Origin: Oscillospiraceae bacterium Zagget6
Lineage (GTDB): Bacteria; Bacillota; Clostridia; Oscillospirales; Oscillospiraceae
Length of the DNA: 38,406 nucleotides
Assembly (NCBI GenBank): GCA_001941075.1
Contig: MSHH01000060.1
Location: forward strand, 1-38,406
Reading direction: 5' to 3'
Shown: one piece after another, positions 25,644 to 35,100 of the stretch
How positions within the stretch are numbered: position 1 is the stretch's first letter
How the letters are laid out: every line of letters begins with the position of its first letter
Notes under the pieces: model-generated
The model's database searches: none
What the model was told of the DNA's origin: nothing
The model's input: only the letters and a program-made list of their open reading frames with translations
Program-made: the position numbers and the translations under genes

Positions 25644-25690
25644 GCAAAAGGTTCTGAAATCTGAGGATTTCAGAACCTTTTGCTTTGTTT
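25644..25690 (+). terminator. Intrinsic terminator of the envelope cluster
   Basis: A near-perfect 17-bp stem (GCAAAAGGTTCTGAAAT with ATTTCAGAACCTTTTGC) and a 5-6 base loop, followed by TTTGTTTTT. It lies about 95 bases after the pyruvyltransferase stop and ends the plus-strand cluster. Confidence 0.93.
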
Positions 25691-25722
25691 TTAGCTGGTT
25701 TTTCTTCTTCGATTCCTAAACT

Positions 25723-25779
25723 TTGAAGTTGAAATTACAGCAGGTCATTGATGCTATAGAAGAAGCGGATGATGAGTGA
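25723..25779 (+). pseudogene. Possible N-terminal fragment of a UPF0158-like protein
   Basis: A TTG-started reading gives MKLKLQQVIDAIEEADDE and then a stop. This resembles the first 18 residues of small UPF0158-type proteins, which begin with a short strand and a DAIE helix. No ribosome site is obvious and the frame is truncated, so at best it is a gene remnant in the space between the two convergent units. Confidence 0.2.
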
Positions 25780-25823
25780 CGAAAAATTGACTAAAGTGTA
25801 AAAGCAAAGCACTTTGGCGGCGG

Positions 25824-28724
25824 TCAGGTTTCAAATGCAGGGACGATATAGAAGGAAAAACGTATCTCCTCCTCCCCGCTGACGCGGTAGGGTTCCTCTA
25901 CGTCGCTCCGCCAGCTGTCGATGCCGCCCACGCCCCGGAGGGCACCCAAAATGCGGATGACGGTGCGGCTGCTCTCCGGCAGCTCCTCCTGATGCGCTGC
26001 GGCGGCCAGCTGGTGCTGGGTGTAGGGGAGGACCGAGCAGTGGAAGGGCCGCTCACCGCACAGGAAGGTCAGCTCTCCCGCTCGCAGGCGGTAGGTGTCC
26101 TTGTGGTTGCCGCACTCCTGGGGCACCAGGTAAGGGGTTGCTGAAACCGCAGCCTCATGGGAGCCGAACTGCGCGCCCTTGTATCGGTCCGGGTAAGTCT
26201 CCCCGGAAAGGCCGTCCCAGCGGTAGTTGTCCAGACGCTTGGCGGAGAGAAGCTCCAGGCCAAAGGCGGGCAGTTCTGGCAGTCCCTGTGCCCTCAAGGG
26301 GTACTTCCGGCACTTCGTGCCTCCCTGTGCCCCCTGATAGTCCATGCTCACCTTGATTCTGCCCCAGGCGTTGACCCGATAGGTCACAGTAACGAGGGTT
26401 TCCGGCGTGGTAGCGGTGGGCCAGGTGTAACGAATTTCCACTTCCCGGATGTCCTCCCGGGCAGGGCGGCGCTGGGCGAAATCCAGAGTGTCCAGCGTCT
26501 CGGTGAAGCCGTCGCCAAACTCCTGTACCTCACACGTCGTCGCCACGCTGTACCGGTCAGCGCCCATCCAGGCGGCGCTCCTGGCGGGGAAGTTGCAGCC
26601 CAGGTCGTTTTCCGTAGGCGCCCGCCAGAAGGTGGGCCGCGGGGCGCGGTAAAGCTGCTCCTGTCCGTCCACCATCAGCGACACCGGGCCGCCTTTGTCG
26701 AAGGAGAACACATAGTGGAACCCCGCCCCATAGAGGCCCAGGTTGTAATCGGTGTGGATCACCTGCAAACAGGGGCCGGAATCGGTCGCGTCGGAGAACT
26801 GCTCCAGCTCCCGCAGGGCGCTGCTGCGGCAGTCCTGCCGGCGCTGGGCGTTGGCATGGTCGAAGGTGGCCCGTTCCTCTTCGCGCAGATACCAGTACCG
26901 CACCTCCTCCATGGCCGGTTTTTCGGTTCGGTCCGCAAAGAGCAGGCCGTTGGCGCAAAAGGCGTAGTCGCTGGGCCGGTCGCCGAAGTCGCCGCCGTAG
27001 AGCAGCCGCTCCGACTGGTCGTCCTTGCTCCAATAGAGGGCCTGGTCGATGAAATCCCACAGGAACCCTCCCTGGAAGGAGGGAAATTCCTCCCGCAGCT
27101 TCATATAAGATTCCAAGCCGCCCACCGAGTTGCCCATGCTGTGCATATACTCACACAGGCACATGGGCTTGGGCGGGTCGTTTTCCAGATACGCCCGCAC
27201 GTCCGCAGGGGTAGGGTACATCCGGCTCTCGATGTCGGTGATGAAATCAAAGCTGCGGTCATAGAACACGCCCTCGTAATGCACCAGCCGGGTGGGGTCA
27301 ACCGCGTGGAAGTAGTCGCACATCTGCTGGATGACCGTCCCCACATGGGATTCGTTCCCGGCGGACCACCACAAAATCGAGGGGTGGTTCTTGTCCCGCT
27401 GGTACATGGACTTGGCCCGGTCCAGGCAGCAGGGCAGCCAGGCGGGGTCGGAGCCGGGGATGTTCCAGGAGGTCTCGGTGATGCCCAGCTTCATACAGGT
27501 CCCGTGGCTTTCCATGTTGGTTTCGTCCATGACGCAGATGCCCGCCCGGTCACAGAGGGTGTACCACAGGCTCTGATTGGGGTAATGGGAGGTGCGGACG
27601 GCGTTGATGCCGTTTCGCCGCATAATTTGGATGTCTTTCTCCATCTCTGCCGGAGAAATGGCCCGCCCGGTGCGGGGGTGCCACTCGTGGCGGTCCACGC
27701 CGTTGACCAGCAGCCGCTTCCCGTTCAGCAGCATGACATTGTTCTGTATCTCAAACCGGCGGAAGCCCACGTCCCAGGGGACCACCTCCAGCACCTGGCC
27801 CTCGTCGTCCAGTACCTGGAGCAGCAGCCGGTAAAGTTTGGGCTGTCCCACGTCCCAAGGCTGGATTTGGTTCAGCGTCACCGGGCGGCTGGTGCAGGCG
27901 TCGGCGGGAAGCGCACCTGCGGCAAGCACCTGTTCTCCATCCAGCAGCTGCCAGGAGAGAATCGCCGCCCGACTGCCGGAGACTTCTGCCGCAAAGGAGA
28001 GGGTGCCGGTCCCTGTCTCCGGGTCGTAATCGGCGCGAACGGTCAGGTCCTCCACATGGCCCTGGGGTTTGGCGTAGAGAAATACCTCCCGGAACAGGCC
28101 GGAGAACCGGAAAAAGTCCTGATCCTCGATCCAGGCAGCGGAGCTGCGCTTGTACAGCTCCACGCACAGGCGGTTCCCACTGGGGCGGACGGCGTCGGTG
28201 ATGTCGAAGTCCGACGGGGTGAAGGAGTCCTCCCCGTAGCCGATGAACTGGCCGTTGAGCCAGACGTAGATGGCCTGCTCCGCGCCCTGGAAGGAGATAC
28301 ACACCCGTTTGCCCAACAGCGGCGCATCAAGGTCGAACTCCTTCACATAGCTGGCCACCGGGTCGTGCTCCCAATCCACCTGAGGCGGGCGCAGAAAGGC
28401 GTGGCCGTCCCAGGGGTAGGCGGTGTTGGTGTACTGAATTTGTCCGTACCCGTTCAGCTCCAGGTGGGAGGGAACGGGGATGGGCCGGAAGGCAGAGAGG
28501 TCGTACCCTTCCTGCCAGAAGTCGGCGGGGCGCAGGGCCGGGTTTTCGCTCCAGGTCACCTGCCACTGGCCGTTCAGGGACTGTTTCAGGGTCTGGACCC
28601 CGGCCTCATAAGAGGCCGTGTCCAGATAATAGGGATGGTCGGAGTGGGCGTCCAGGCGGTTCACCTGGAACACGGTGGGATCTTCCAGCCAGGAGAGGCT
28701 GGGCGTTGAGACTTTTTGCGCCAT
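25824..28724 (-). CDS. lacZ: Beta-galactosidase (GH2, LacZ type)
   Basis: A 966-residue cytoplasmic GH2 enzyme, close to the usual LacZ length of about 1020. The order is a sugar-binding jelly-roll domain, an immunoglobulin-like domain, the TIM barrel (about residues 315-600) and a C-terminal small-chain domain. The acid/base Glu458 lies in SAGNESHVG and the nucleophile Glu525 in CEYMHSMGN. MDETNMESHG is also conserved. It hydrolyses lactose or other beta-galactosides brought in by the symporter encoded just upstream. AGGAGG lies six bases before the ATG, inside the end of the symporter gene, and only one base separates that stop from this start. The two are therefore translationally coupled. 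Confidence 0.95.
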   Translation of the reverse strand: MAQKVSTPSLSWLEDPTVFQVNRLDAHSDHPYYLDTASYEAGVQTLKQSLNGQWQVTWSENPALRPADFWQEGYDLSAFRPIPVPSHLELNGYGQIQYTNTAYPWDGHAFLRPPQVDWEHDPVASYVKEFDLDAPLLGKRVCISFQGAEQAIYVWLNGQFIGYGEDSFTPSDFDITDAVRPSGNRLCVELYKRSSAAWIEDQDFFRFSGLFREVFLYAKPQGHVEDLTVRADYDPETGTGTLSFAAEVSGSRAAILSWQLLDGEQVLAAGALPADACTSRPVTLNQIQPWDVGQPKLYRLLLQVLDDEGQVLEVVPWDVGFRRFEIQNNVMLLNGKRLLVNGVDRHEWHPRTGRAISPAEMEKDIQIMRRNGINAVRTSHYPNQSLWYTLCDRAGICVMDETNMESHGTCMKLGITETSWNIPGSDPAWLPCCLDRAKSMYQRDKNHPSILWWSAGNESHVGTVIQQMCDYFHAVDPTRLVHYEGVFYDRSFDFITDIESRMYPTPADVRAYLENDPPKPMCLCEYMHSMGNSVGGLESYMKLREEFPSFQGGFLWDFIDQALYWSKDDQSERLLYGGDFGDRPSDYAFCANGLLFADRTEKPAMEEVRYWYLREEERATFDHANAQRRQDCRSSALRELEQFSDATDSGPCLQVIHTDYNLGLYGAGFHYVFSFDKGGPVSLMVDGQEQLYRAPRPTFWRAPTENDLGCNFPARSAAWMGADRYSVATTCEVQEFGDGFTETLDTLDFAQRRPAREDIREVEIRYTWPTATTPETLVTVTYRVNAWGRIKVSMDYQGAQGGTKCRKYPLRAQGLPELPAFGLELLSAKRLDNYRWDGLSGETYPDRYKGAQFGSHEAAVSATPYLVPQECGNHKDTYRLRAGELTFLCGERPFHCSVLPYTQHQLAAAAHQEELPESSRTVIRILGALRGVGGIDSWRSDVEEPYRVSGEEEIRFSFYIVPAFET

Positions 28725-28725
28725 A

Positions 28726-30108
28726 TCAGCCCTCCTGCTTCTCGCTGTGGGCCTCGTCCCAGGCTTGGTTGGCCTGTTCCACCTTCAGGAAGTACAACAG
28801 CACCGTGATGAGGATGTTCAGGATGAAGGGGAACACCAGGTACATGAAGTTCAGCATATTGATGCAGGACTGGGGCTGTTGCGCGGCGTTCTGAACGTAT
28901 CCGCCGGCAGCCAGAAGCCAGCCGCCCAGGGCGGTGCCTACGCCGCCGCCGATTTTGGTGCCCAGAGAGGTGCAGGAGTACATGGTACCGTCGATGTGCT
29001 TGCCGGTTGTGCGCCAGGTGTACTCTGAGCAGGTGGCGATCAGGGCATTCAGGTCGCCCTGGAGGGGGCTGGTGCCGATGTAGGCCAGGGCGGTAAACAC
29101 CAGCATCAGCGGGACGTTTTTCATCAGGCCCGCCACGATGACCAGCGCCCGGAACACCGTGGACAGGGCGTAGCCGGTGAGGTTGACCTTGTAAATGCCC
29201 TTGGCCTTTTTCACGATGGAGGGGGTCAGCAGCAGGCCCACGATGATGGGGGCGTTCATGGCGATGGAGAACCGGCCCAGCAGGTTGGCGTCCCCCAGCA
29301 CATAGGTCATGAAATAGATGCCCATAGCGGTCAAGGCGGAGGACACCTGGCAGCAGATGTACACGCCGCAGATGATGAGGTAGAACCGGTTGGACAGCAG
29401 CAGCTTGGCGGATTCCAGCAGGGAAATCTGTTCCGCCGGTGCGTTGTCCTCCGCTTCGCCCTCCAGAGCAAGCTCCTCCGGGGGCAGTTCCTTGACGGAA
29501 AAGACGGAGAAGGAGTTGACCAGCAGGCCCACGATGGCGTAGATGATGGCTACGGTGCGCCAGCCTGCGGCCCCGCCGCCGAAATAACTGACCAGGCCCA
29601 CGGTGACGGACTGAATCAGCATACTGGTGCTGAAGGCGAAGATGAAGCGGATGGAGCCCATCTGCACCCGCTCATGGCCGTTTTTGGTGATGAGGGCAGT
29701 GAGGGCGGAATAGGCGATGTTGTTGGCGGTGTAGAACACAGCGTTGAGCAGGCTGTAGGTGATGAAAAAGTAGGCGTACTGGGCAGTCGCCTGGAAGGAG
29801 GAGGGGACGGAGTAAATGGCTACCAGCAGGAACGCGCAGCCCACATAGGCGTAGAGCATCCAGGGCCGGGCCTTGCCCATTTTGGAGTGGGTGCGGTCAA
29901 TGAGGGAGCCGAAGAACACGTCAGTGACGCCGTCAAAGATCTTGGACAGCATCATCAGCGTGCCGATGATACCGGAGTTCAGACCCACCGTGTCCGTCAG
30001 GTAGATCATAACGAAGGCGGAGAGGAAGGCATAGACGACGTTGCCTGCCACGTCGCCGGAGCCGTAGCCGATTTTATTAAACCAGCTCAGATAACGCTTT
30101 TCGCTCAT
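28726..30108 (-). CDS. GPH-family sugar:cation symporter (MelB/LacS-like)
   Basis: A 460-residue membrane transporter with about twelve helices. GPH features are the N-terminal FNKIGYGSGDVAGN, the SKIFDGVTDVFFGSLIDRT segment with conserved aspartates, and KMGKARPWML after it. There is no C-terminal EIIA domain as found in LacS. It takes up a galactoside with a cation for the downstream LacZ. I choose the ATG at 30108 because GGAG lies nine bases upstream and MSEKRYLSW matches family starts. The frame further upstream runs through promoter DNA. Confidence 0.93.
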   Translation of the reverse strand: MSEKRYLSWFNKIGYGSGDVAGNVVYAFLSAFVMIYLTDTVGLNSGIIGTLMMLSKIFDGVTDVFFGSLIDRTHSKMGKARPWMLYAYVGCAFLLVAIYSVPSSFQATAQYAYFFITYSLLNAVFYTANNIAYSALTALITKNGHERVQMGSIRFIFAFSTSMLIQSVTVGLVSYFGGGAAGWRTVAIIYAIVGLLVNSFSVFSVKELPPEELALEGEAEDNAPAEQISLLESAKLLLSNRFYLIICGVYICCQVSSALTAMGIYFMTYVLGDANLLGRFSIAMNAPIIVGLLLTPSIVKKAKGIYKVNLTGYALSTVFRALVIVAGLMKNVPLMLVFTALAYIGTSPLQGDLNALIATCSEYTWRTTGKHIDGTMYSCTSLGTKIGGGVGTALGGWLLAAGGYVQNAAQQPQSCINMLNFMYLVFPFILNILITVLLYFLKVEQANQAWDEAHSEKQEG

Positions 30109-30133
30109 AATTGATTTCTCCTTTGAAAAAATT

Positions 30134-30145
30134 TTCTCGCAAAAT
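30134..30145 (-). repeat. 12-bp leader element, copy for the symporter gene
   Basis: On the minus strand ATTTTGCGAGAA, 26-37 bases before the symporter start and ahead of its ribosome site. The identical 12 bases occur in sense orientation in the leader of the divergent AraC gene (30286-30297). It could be a regulator half-site or an RNA-level signal. Confidence 0.6.
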
Positions 30146-30180
30146 GATTTTCTGACGCGCCAAATCATCATTTGTTGTGG

Positions 30181-30190
30181 TATAATTATA
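30181..30190. promoter_or_regulatory. Symmetric -10 element shared by the divergent symporter and AraC genes
   Basis: TATAATTATA is a perfect palindrome that supplies TATAAT on both strands (plus 30181-30186, minus 30185-30190). No good -35 box is found at 17 bp on either side. Symmetric -10 elements of this kind can start transcription in both directions, here towards lacZ and towards the regulator. The poor -35 boxes suggest activator control. Confidence 0.6.
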
Positions 30191-30285
30191 GATAATTTGA
30201 GACATTTTGCACATGGCCGAACTATGCCGAAGAATGGACAAAACAGTATATATAAAACAAATGAAAAATGGATAAAAGAATATCT

Positions 30286-30297
30286 ATTTTGCGAGAA
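30286..30297 (+). repeat. 12-bp leader element, copy for the AraC gene
   Basis: ATTTTGCGAGAA directly before the AGGAGAGGAG ribosome site of the AraC gene. It is identical to the copy in the symporter leader and lies in the same orientation relative to its own gene. Confidence 0.6.
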
Positions 30298-30311
30298 GGA
30301 GAGGAGCAATT

Positions 30312-31208
30312 ATGTATATCAACGTCGCGTATCTGGAAGGGATGATGGAGCGCTACCTGACCCCGGTGGACCTGGAGGACCGGAGCGTCCCGCTGCGCGT
30401 CCTCTGCTGTGGGTTCTACCGGGTCACAGATGCGGACCCGGTCATCGACACGCCTCGCCCCAACGGGCGCAAGGACTACCAGCTGCTCTATTTTCACGCC
30501 GGACAGGGGCGGTTCTCTTTCCGGGCAGAGGAGGACGGCGGTCAATGTACCACCCTGGTCACGGCGGGACAGGTGGTGCTGTTCCGCCCCCACGACCGAC
30601 AGGTCTATGAATACTATCCCTCAGACCACACGGAGGTGTATTGGGTCCACTTCACCGGCAGCCAGGTGGAGGAGATGTTAGAGCAGTTCGGCTTTGGCGG
30701 CAAGGAACAAATTTACTGGGGCGGCGTGACGCTGGAATATCAGAATCTGTTCCGAAAGATGATAAAAGAATTGCAGCTTTGCCGAAAGGGATACGAGGCC
30801 ATGCTCACCCACCAGCTCCAGGCGCTGCTGATCTTGCTCAGCCGGAACCGGCACAATCCCTATGCCACCGGCACCCAGGCGGAGCAGATGGTCAACGACG
30901 CTCAGCTTTATTTCGATGAAAACTATGCCAAAGCGCTGAGCATCAACGACTACGCGGCCTCTGTTTACGTCAGCTCCTGCTGGCTCATTCGGAGCTTCCG
31001 GCAGTATGTGGGGGTGACGCCGCTGCAATACATCATCAACGTTCGCATGAGCAACGCCAGAGAGCTGCTGTTGAACCCGGCCCTGTCCATCTCCGATGTG
31101 GCCAGCTCCGTAGGATATGACGACCCCTTCTATTTCAGCCGGCTGTTCAAAAAGTGCGTAGGCGTGTCGCCCAGGGAGTATCGACACGCCTACAACGAGA
31201 AACAGTAG
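30312..31208 (+). CDS. AraC-family regulator of the beta-galactoside locus
   Basis: A 298-residue regulator. The N-terminal half is a cupin-like sugar-sensing domain (YQLLYFHAGQGRFSF, then VLFRPHDRQVYEYYPSDHTE and VHFTG). The C-terminal 100 residues carry the two helix-turn-helix motifs (LSINDYAASVYVSSCWLIRS and ISDVASSVGYDDPFYFSRLF) and end with the typical GVSPREYR. It is divergent from the symporter-lacZ operon and shares the control region 30109-30311, so it most likely activates that operon on a galactoside signal. The start follows an AGGAG-rich box. Confidence 0.9.
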   Translation: MYINVAYLEGMMERYLTPVDLEDRSVPLRVLCCGFYRVTDADPVIDTPRPNGRKDYQLLYFHAGQGRFSFRAEEDGGQCTTLVTAGQVVLFRPHDRQVYEYYPSDHTEVYWVHFTGSQVEEMLEQFGFGGKEQIYWGGVTLEYQNLFRKMIKELQLCRKGYEAMLTHQLQALLILLSRNRHNPYATGTQAEQMVNDAQLYFDENYAKALSINDYAASVYVSSCWLIRSFRQYVGVTPLQYIINVRMSNARELLLNPALSISDVASSVGYDDPFYFSRLFKKCVGVSPREYRHAYNEKQ

Positions 31209-31335
31209 GGAAACTGGCAATGTGGTGCGTTGCAGTCTCAAATGCAAGCCTTTTCTGATAGATTTCAGCGCAATGTCGCAGATAAATCTCGTATTTTTCA
31301 AAACCGCAAAAAAGAAAGATTCTATCATAATTATA

Positions 31336-31364
31336 TTGGGGCCAGGTGCTTTACCTGACCCCAA
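31336..31364 (+). terminator. Hairpin downstream of the AraC gene
   Basis: TTGGGGCCAGGT pairs with ACCTGACCCCAA (one mismatch) around a 5-base loop. The following sequence is AT-rich but has no T-run, so terminator strength is doubtful. Confidence 0.45.
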
Positions 31365-31393
31365 CATTTATGATAATGCGTACTGAACAAAGG

Positions 31394-31419
31394 CCAGGTC
31401 ATCCTGTTCGGATGCCTGG
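31394..31419 (+). terminator. Second hairpin downstream of the AraC gene
   Basis: CCAGG-T-CATCC pairs with GGATG-CCTGG around a 5-base loop (one bulged T), followed by TCTTCGCCTTCTT. It is a moderate terminator candidate, 185 bases past the AraC stop. Confidence 0.45.
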
Positions 31420-31686
31420 TCTTCGCCTTCTTGCAATGCGTTCTTTTCGTTTGGTTTGTGTCTGTAATGCCTTTGCTGTCTGTGTGGCGACTGCGGAAAT
31501 CACTTGGACGGACACGCAAAGGGCTGTGTTATACTGTGTTTGCGCTAGGGGAAGGGCTGCGAAGCGAACTCCCGGTTCAGGAAGCAAGCCAAAGCGATCC
31601 TGTCAGGTTCCCGTAAAATACGCCACAGCTTTTGTGAAAAAACGGTCAGTTTTTACAAAAGATGATGATTATTCGATGGAGAGGGC

Positions 31687-31715
31687 TTGCCATTTCGCTG
31701 AAACTTTGCTATACT
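31687..31715 (+). promoter_or_regulatory. Strong promoter of the structured transcript
   Basis: TTGCCA (31687-31692), a 17-bp spacer and TATACT (31710-31715), each five of six to consensus. The predicted start is near 31722. It drives the RNA candidate below and, by read-through, possibly the giant surface protein gene. Confidence 0.82.
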
Positions 31716-31721
31716 GAACAT

Positions 31722-31974
31722 TGGAAAAACAAAACAGTGCGATAGCTGCCAGGTGTGCCACCACCTGACAGCCTATGCAGGTGAGACAGCTACCATACAC
31801 AACGGCCAAGCTGCATCGCACCTTCTGTCATTATAGGCGGGTTTTACCCTTTTGACAAGGGGAAGTTCTGCCTAAACGGACAAGGAGGTGGTGTTTCTTG
31901 TCTGCTGTGCGCCTGACCCCAGCGTCTGTGCGCCGTGTGTGGGAGGAATCCCTGCACGGCGCTTTTTGTTTTTT
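31722..31974 (+). ncRNA. Candidate structured non-coding RNA or 5' regulatory leader, unknown family
   Basis: The transcript would run from the promoter at 31687-31715 to a strong terminator. Its pairings are an outer stem GTGCGAT (31737-31743) with ATCGCAC (31815-31821), and an inner AGCTG (31744-31748) with CAGCT (31787-31791). CAGGTG (31750-31755) pairs with CACCTG (31762-31767). A second CAGGTG (31778-31783) could take the same CACCTG instead, giving two exclusive forms. Next come TAGGC (31834-31838) with GCCTA (31870-31874) enclosing CCCTT/AAGGG. GACAAG (31879-31884) with CTTGTC (31897-31902) encloses an AGGAGG box. It may be a free small RNA, a riboswitch-like attenuator or the leader of a very short peptide. 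It matches no riboswitch class I can name. Confidence 0.5.
31930..31974 (+). terminator. Strong intrinsic terminator
   Basis: GCGCCGTG (31930-31937) pairs with CACGGCGC (31955-31962), and GGA with TCC inside, followed by TTTTTGTTTTTT. It ends the structured transcript 180 bases before the surface protein start. From 31975 to 32151 I see no gene. The reading frames there are without ribosome sites. Confidence 0.9.
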
Positions 31975-32151
31975 CCGGCGGCGGTCTGGGACCTCCCGGC
32001 TCCGGCCACCGTTCGGGAAAACTTCCAACTCCCATCCACACCTATGCCCGTCCGCACCCCCAGGGGAGTTTCTCGAAACTGCGTCTGCGTGCTTTGTTTC
32101 AGCCACAGCTGCGGGAGATTCTCTGAACTCCAAAGAAAGGTTGGAAATTAC

Positions 32152-35100
32152 ATGAAGCGGAACTGCAAACGGTTGACCGCGCTAATCTTAGCGATGGCCA
32201 TGTGCCTGAGTATGCTGTCATCAGCTGCCTGGGCCGCAGATGTGTCCGTTGAAGAGGAGGAAGTCACAGCGGCTTCCCTCACAACAGACGCAGAGGAACC
32301 CACAGACGACGAGGAAGAGGACACCAACGCAGACGCGGCCGGCGAAGACGCAGAGGACCCCGCCGAAGAAGAAGCGGCGGCGGAGGAATCCACGGAGGAA
32401 TCCGCCGAAGATGAAGCAGCGGCGGAGGAATCCACGGAGGAACCTGCCGAAGAAGAAACGGCGGCGGAGGAATCTACAGAGGAACCTGCCGGGGAAGAAA
32501 CCACCGAAGAAGCGGCCTCTGAGGACGAAGCGGCGGCGGAAGTCACCGCTCAAGCCGACGGAACCAGCGGACAGTGCGGCGACGACGTTTACTGGGAGCT
32601 GGACGAGGAGACCGGTGTGCTGACCATCAGCGGCACCGGCGACATGTACGATTACGCACATATAGAAGATGATGGCGACTACGGAACGGCTCCATGGTAT
32701 TCATATCACGAAAGCATCACCGCAGCTGTTATTGAGGACGGTGTAACGTCAATAGGCGAATTTGCGTTCTTTGGCTGCGGGTGCTTGGAAAGCCTGACGA
32801 TTCCCGACAGCGTGACGTCAATAGGCTATTTTGCGTTCCAGGCAACGGGACTGACGAGTATCACAATAGGCAGCGGTGTGACGTGGATAGCCGAAAATGG
32901 GGTATTCGACACCGAGAGCCTGACCGAAATTAATGTCGATGAAAGCAATACGGCGTACTGCTCCGTGGACGGCGTACTGTTCGATAAGGATATGACGACG
33001 CTTATAGCATACCCCAGGGGCAAGACAGATACAACTTATGCTGTTCCCGACAGCGTGACCTCCATCGGCGCGTATGCGTTCCAGGGCTGCGGGAACCTGA
33101 CCAGCATTGAACTTCCCGACAGCGTGACCTCCATCGGCGAGTATGCCTTCAATGAATGCAACAACCTGGAGACCGTCATTTACAATGGCACGATGGCGGA
33201 GTTTGCGGCCATCGAGGTTGGCAAGGGCAACAGCTGCCTGATGAATCTGACCATTCACTGCACCGACGGCGACGCCACCAACGACGACTACGTTGACAAC
33301 GCGGACGACGGCGAGGACGAGGAAGAAGAAGACTACTCCGTCGGCAACGGCGTGGAGTACCGTCTGGAGGACGGCGTTCTGACCATCTACCGCACCGACG
33401 AAGAAGACCAGGACGGCAGAATGTGGGACTGGGACGAGGGGGATTCTCCCTTCTACGAGCGGGACGACATCACCTCCATCGTCATTGAGGACGGCGTCAC
33501 CTACATCGGCGCAAACGCCTTCAAAAGCTGCTCTGTGGAGAGCCTGTACATCGGCGCGGACGTGGAGGACATCAACTTTTGCGACGGCGCATTTGTCTTC
33601 TGTACCCAGCTGAGCAGCATCGAGGTCTCTGAGGACAACGGCACCTACACCACCGTGGACGGTGTGCTGTTCCAGAAGGACGACGAGGGCAACCCCTCCG
33701 AGCTGAAGCTCTACCCCGTGGGCGACGAAAGCCGCACCAGCTACGAGATCCCCGACGGCGTTTGGTACATCGAACAGTGGGCGTTCTTCTATGCCGACAG
33801 CCTGGAGAGCGTCACCATCTCCTACGACGTCACCGACATCGGCTATGAGGCGTTCAAAAACTGCTACAGCCTGATGAGCGTTACCGTACCCGACACCGTG
33901 ACCAGCATCGGCGACCGCGCCTTTGGCTGGGGAGACTCCGACGAGGGCGATCTGGTGACGCTGGACGGCTTTATCCTCTACGGCTACGCCAACACCCAGG
34001 CCCAGTGGTACGCCGAGGACAACGACGTGACTTTCGTGGCCCTGGACGACGAAAACGCCGAGGGCGAGGGCGACTTCGGCGAGGACGGCGACAACCTCCA
34101 CTGGGTCCTGGCCGACGGCGTTCTGACCATCAGCGTCAACGATGGCTATGACAACGGCTGGATGGGTGAGATGAGCCGGGGCGACGCCCCCTGGTACGAC
34201 ATGCGCCACTCCATCTATGAAGTGGTCATCGAGGACGGCGTGGAGCACATCGGCAACTACGCCTTCTACACCTGCACCAATCTGGAAACTGTGACCGTCC
34301 CGGACAGCGTGACCGATGTGGGGGACTGGGTCTTTGCGCAGTGTCCCAACCTGGGCAGCGTGGAGCTGTCGAACAGCGTGGGATGGATCGGCTACTACAC
34401 CTTCTACCGTAGCGGCCTGACCGAGTTCACCATCCCCAACAACAGCGGCCTGACGGAGATCTGTGACGGCACTTTCCAGGGAACCAACCTGGAGAGCATT
34501 TCCATCCCCCGCCGCATCACTTCCATTGGCTACGCGGCGTTCCAGGACTGCGGCAACCTCAGTGAGGTCACCTTTAGCAGCACCTCCAAGCTGTCCTACA
34601 TCGGCGACAGCGCGTTCCGGAACTGCTCCAGCCTGACCAACATCGACATCCCCAGCGGCGTCACCACCATTGAGGACTGGGCCTTCCAGGGCTGCTCCGC
34701 GCTGGAGAGCGTCACTCTGCCCGACGACGAGGACTTTACGCGGGTCCCCAGCGGGATGTTCAGCGACTGCGAGAACCTGACCAGCGTGACCATCCCCGAC
34801 AGCGTCACCGAGATCGGCAACGACGCCTTTGCCAACTGCACCAGCCTGACCGCCGTCAACATCCCCGACGGCGTGGACTACATCTGTAGCTGGACCTTCT
34901 ACAACTGCTCCAGCCTGGAGAGCATCACTCTCCCCGACGGCGTGACCGTCATCGAGGACGAGGCGTTCCGGGATTGCTCCAGCCTGACCAGCATCAACAT
35001 GCCCGAAAGCCTGACCCAAATCTGCTGGGCGGCCTTTGAGGGCTGCTCCAGCCTGTCCGGTGACCTGGTCATCCCCGACAGCGCTTGTATTGACAGCGAG

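Larger units (their letters stand above)
31209..31686. other. Non-coding region downstream of the AraC gene
   Basis: It contains the hairpins at 31336-31364 and 31394-31419 and a pair CCTTTGC / GCAAAGG (about 31471 and 31520) that could form a longer stem. A possible -10 TATACT stands near 31530, followed by a GC-rich segment with GGGAAGGGCTGCG and CAGGAAGCAAGCC that resembles structured RNA but which I cannot assign. Short open frames on both strands overlap and look spurious. Confidence 0.5.

Noticed and set aside
26157-28709. 850-codon plus-strand open frame opposite lacZ
   Set aside because: Antisense shadow of the GH2 enzyme with both catalytic glutamates identified on minus.
31530-31620. 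Possible small SRP-like RNA (CAGGAAGCAAGCC segment)
   Set aside because: The bacterial SRP core GGAAGGAAGCAG pattern is not really present, and a matching hairpin could not be drawn.
31898-32155. 85-codon plus open frame over the terminator, with an AGGAGG upstream
   Set aside because: It starts with a non-ATG codon, reads through a strong intrinsic terminator and has no recognisable protein features; the AGGAGG lies inside a predicted hairpin.
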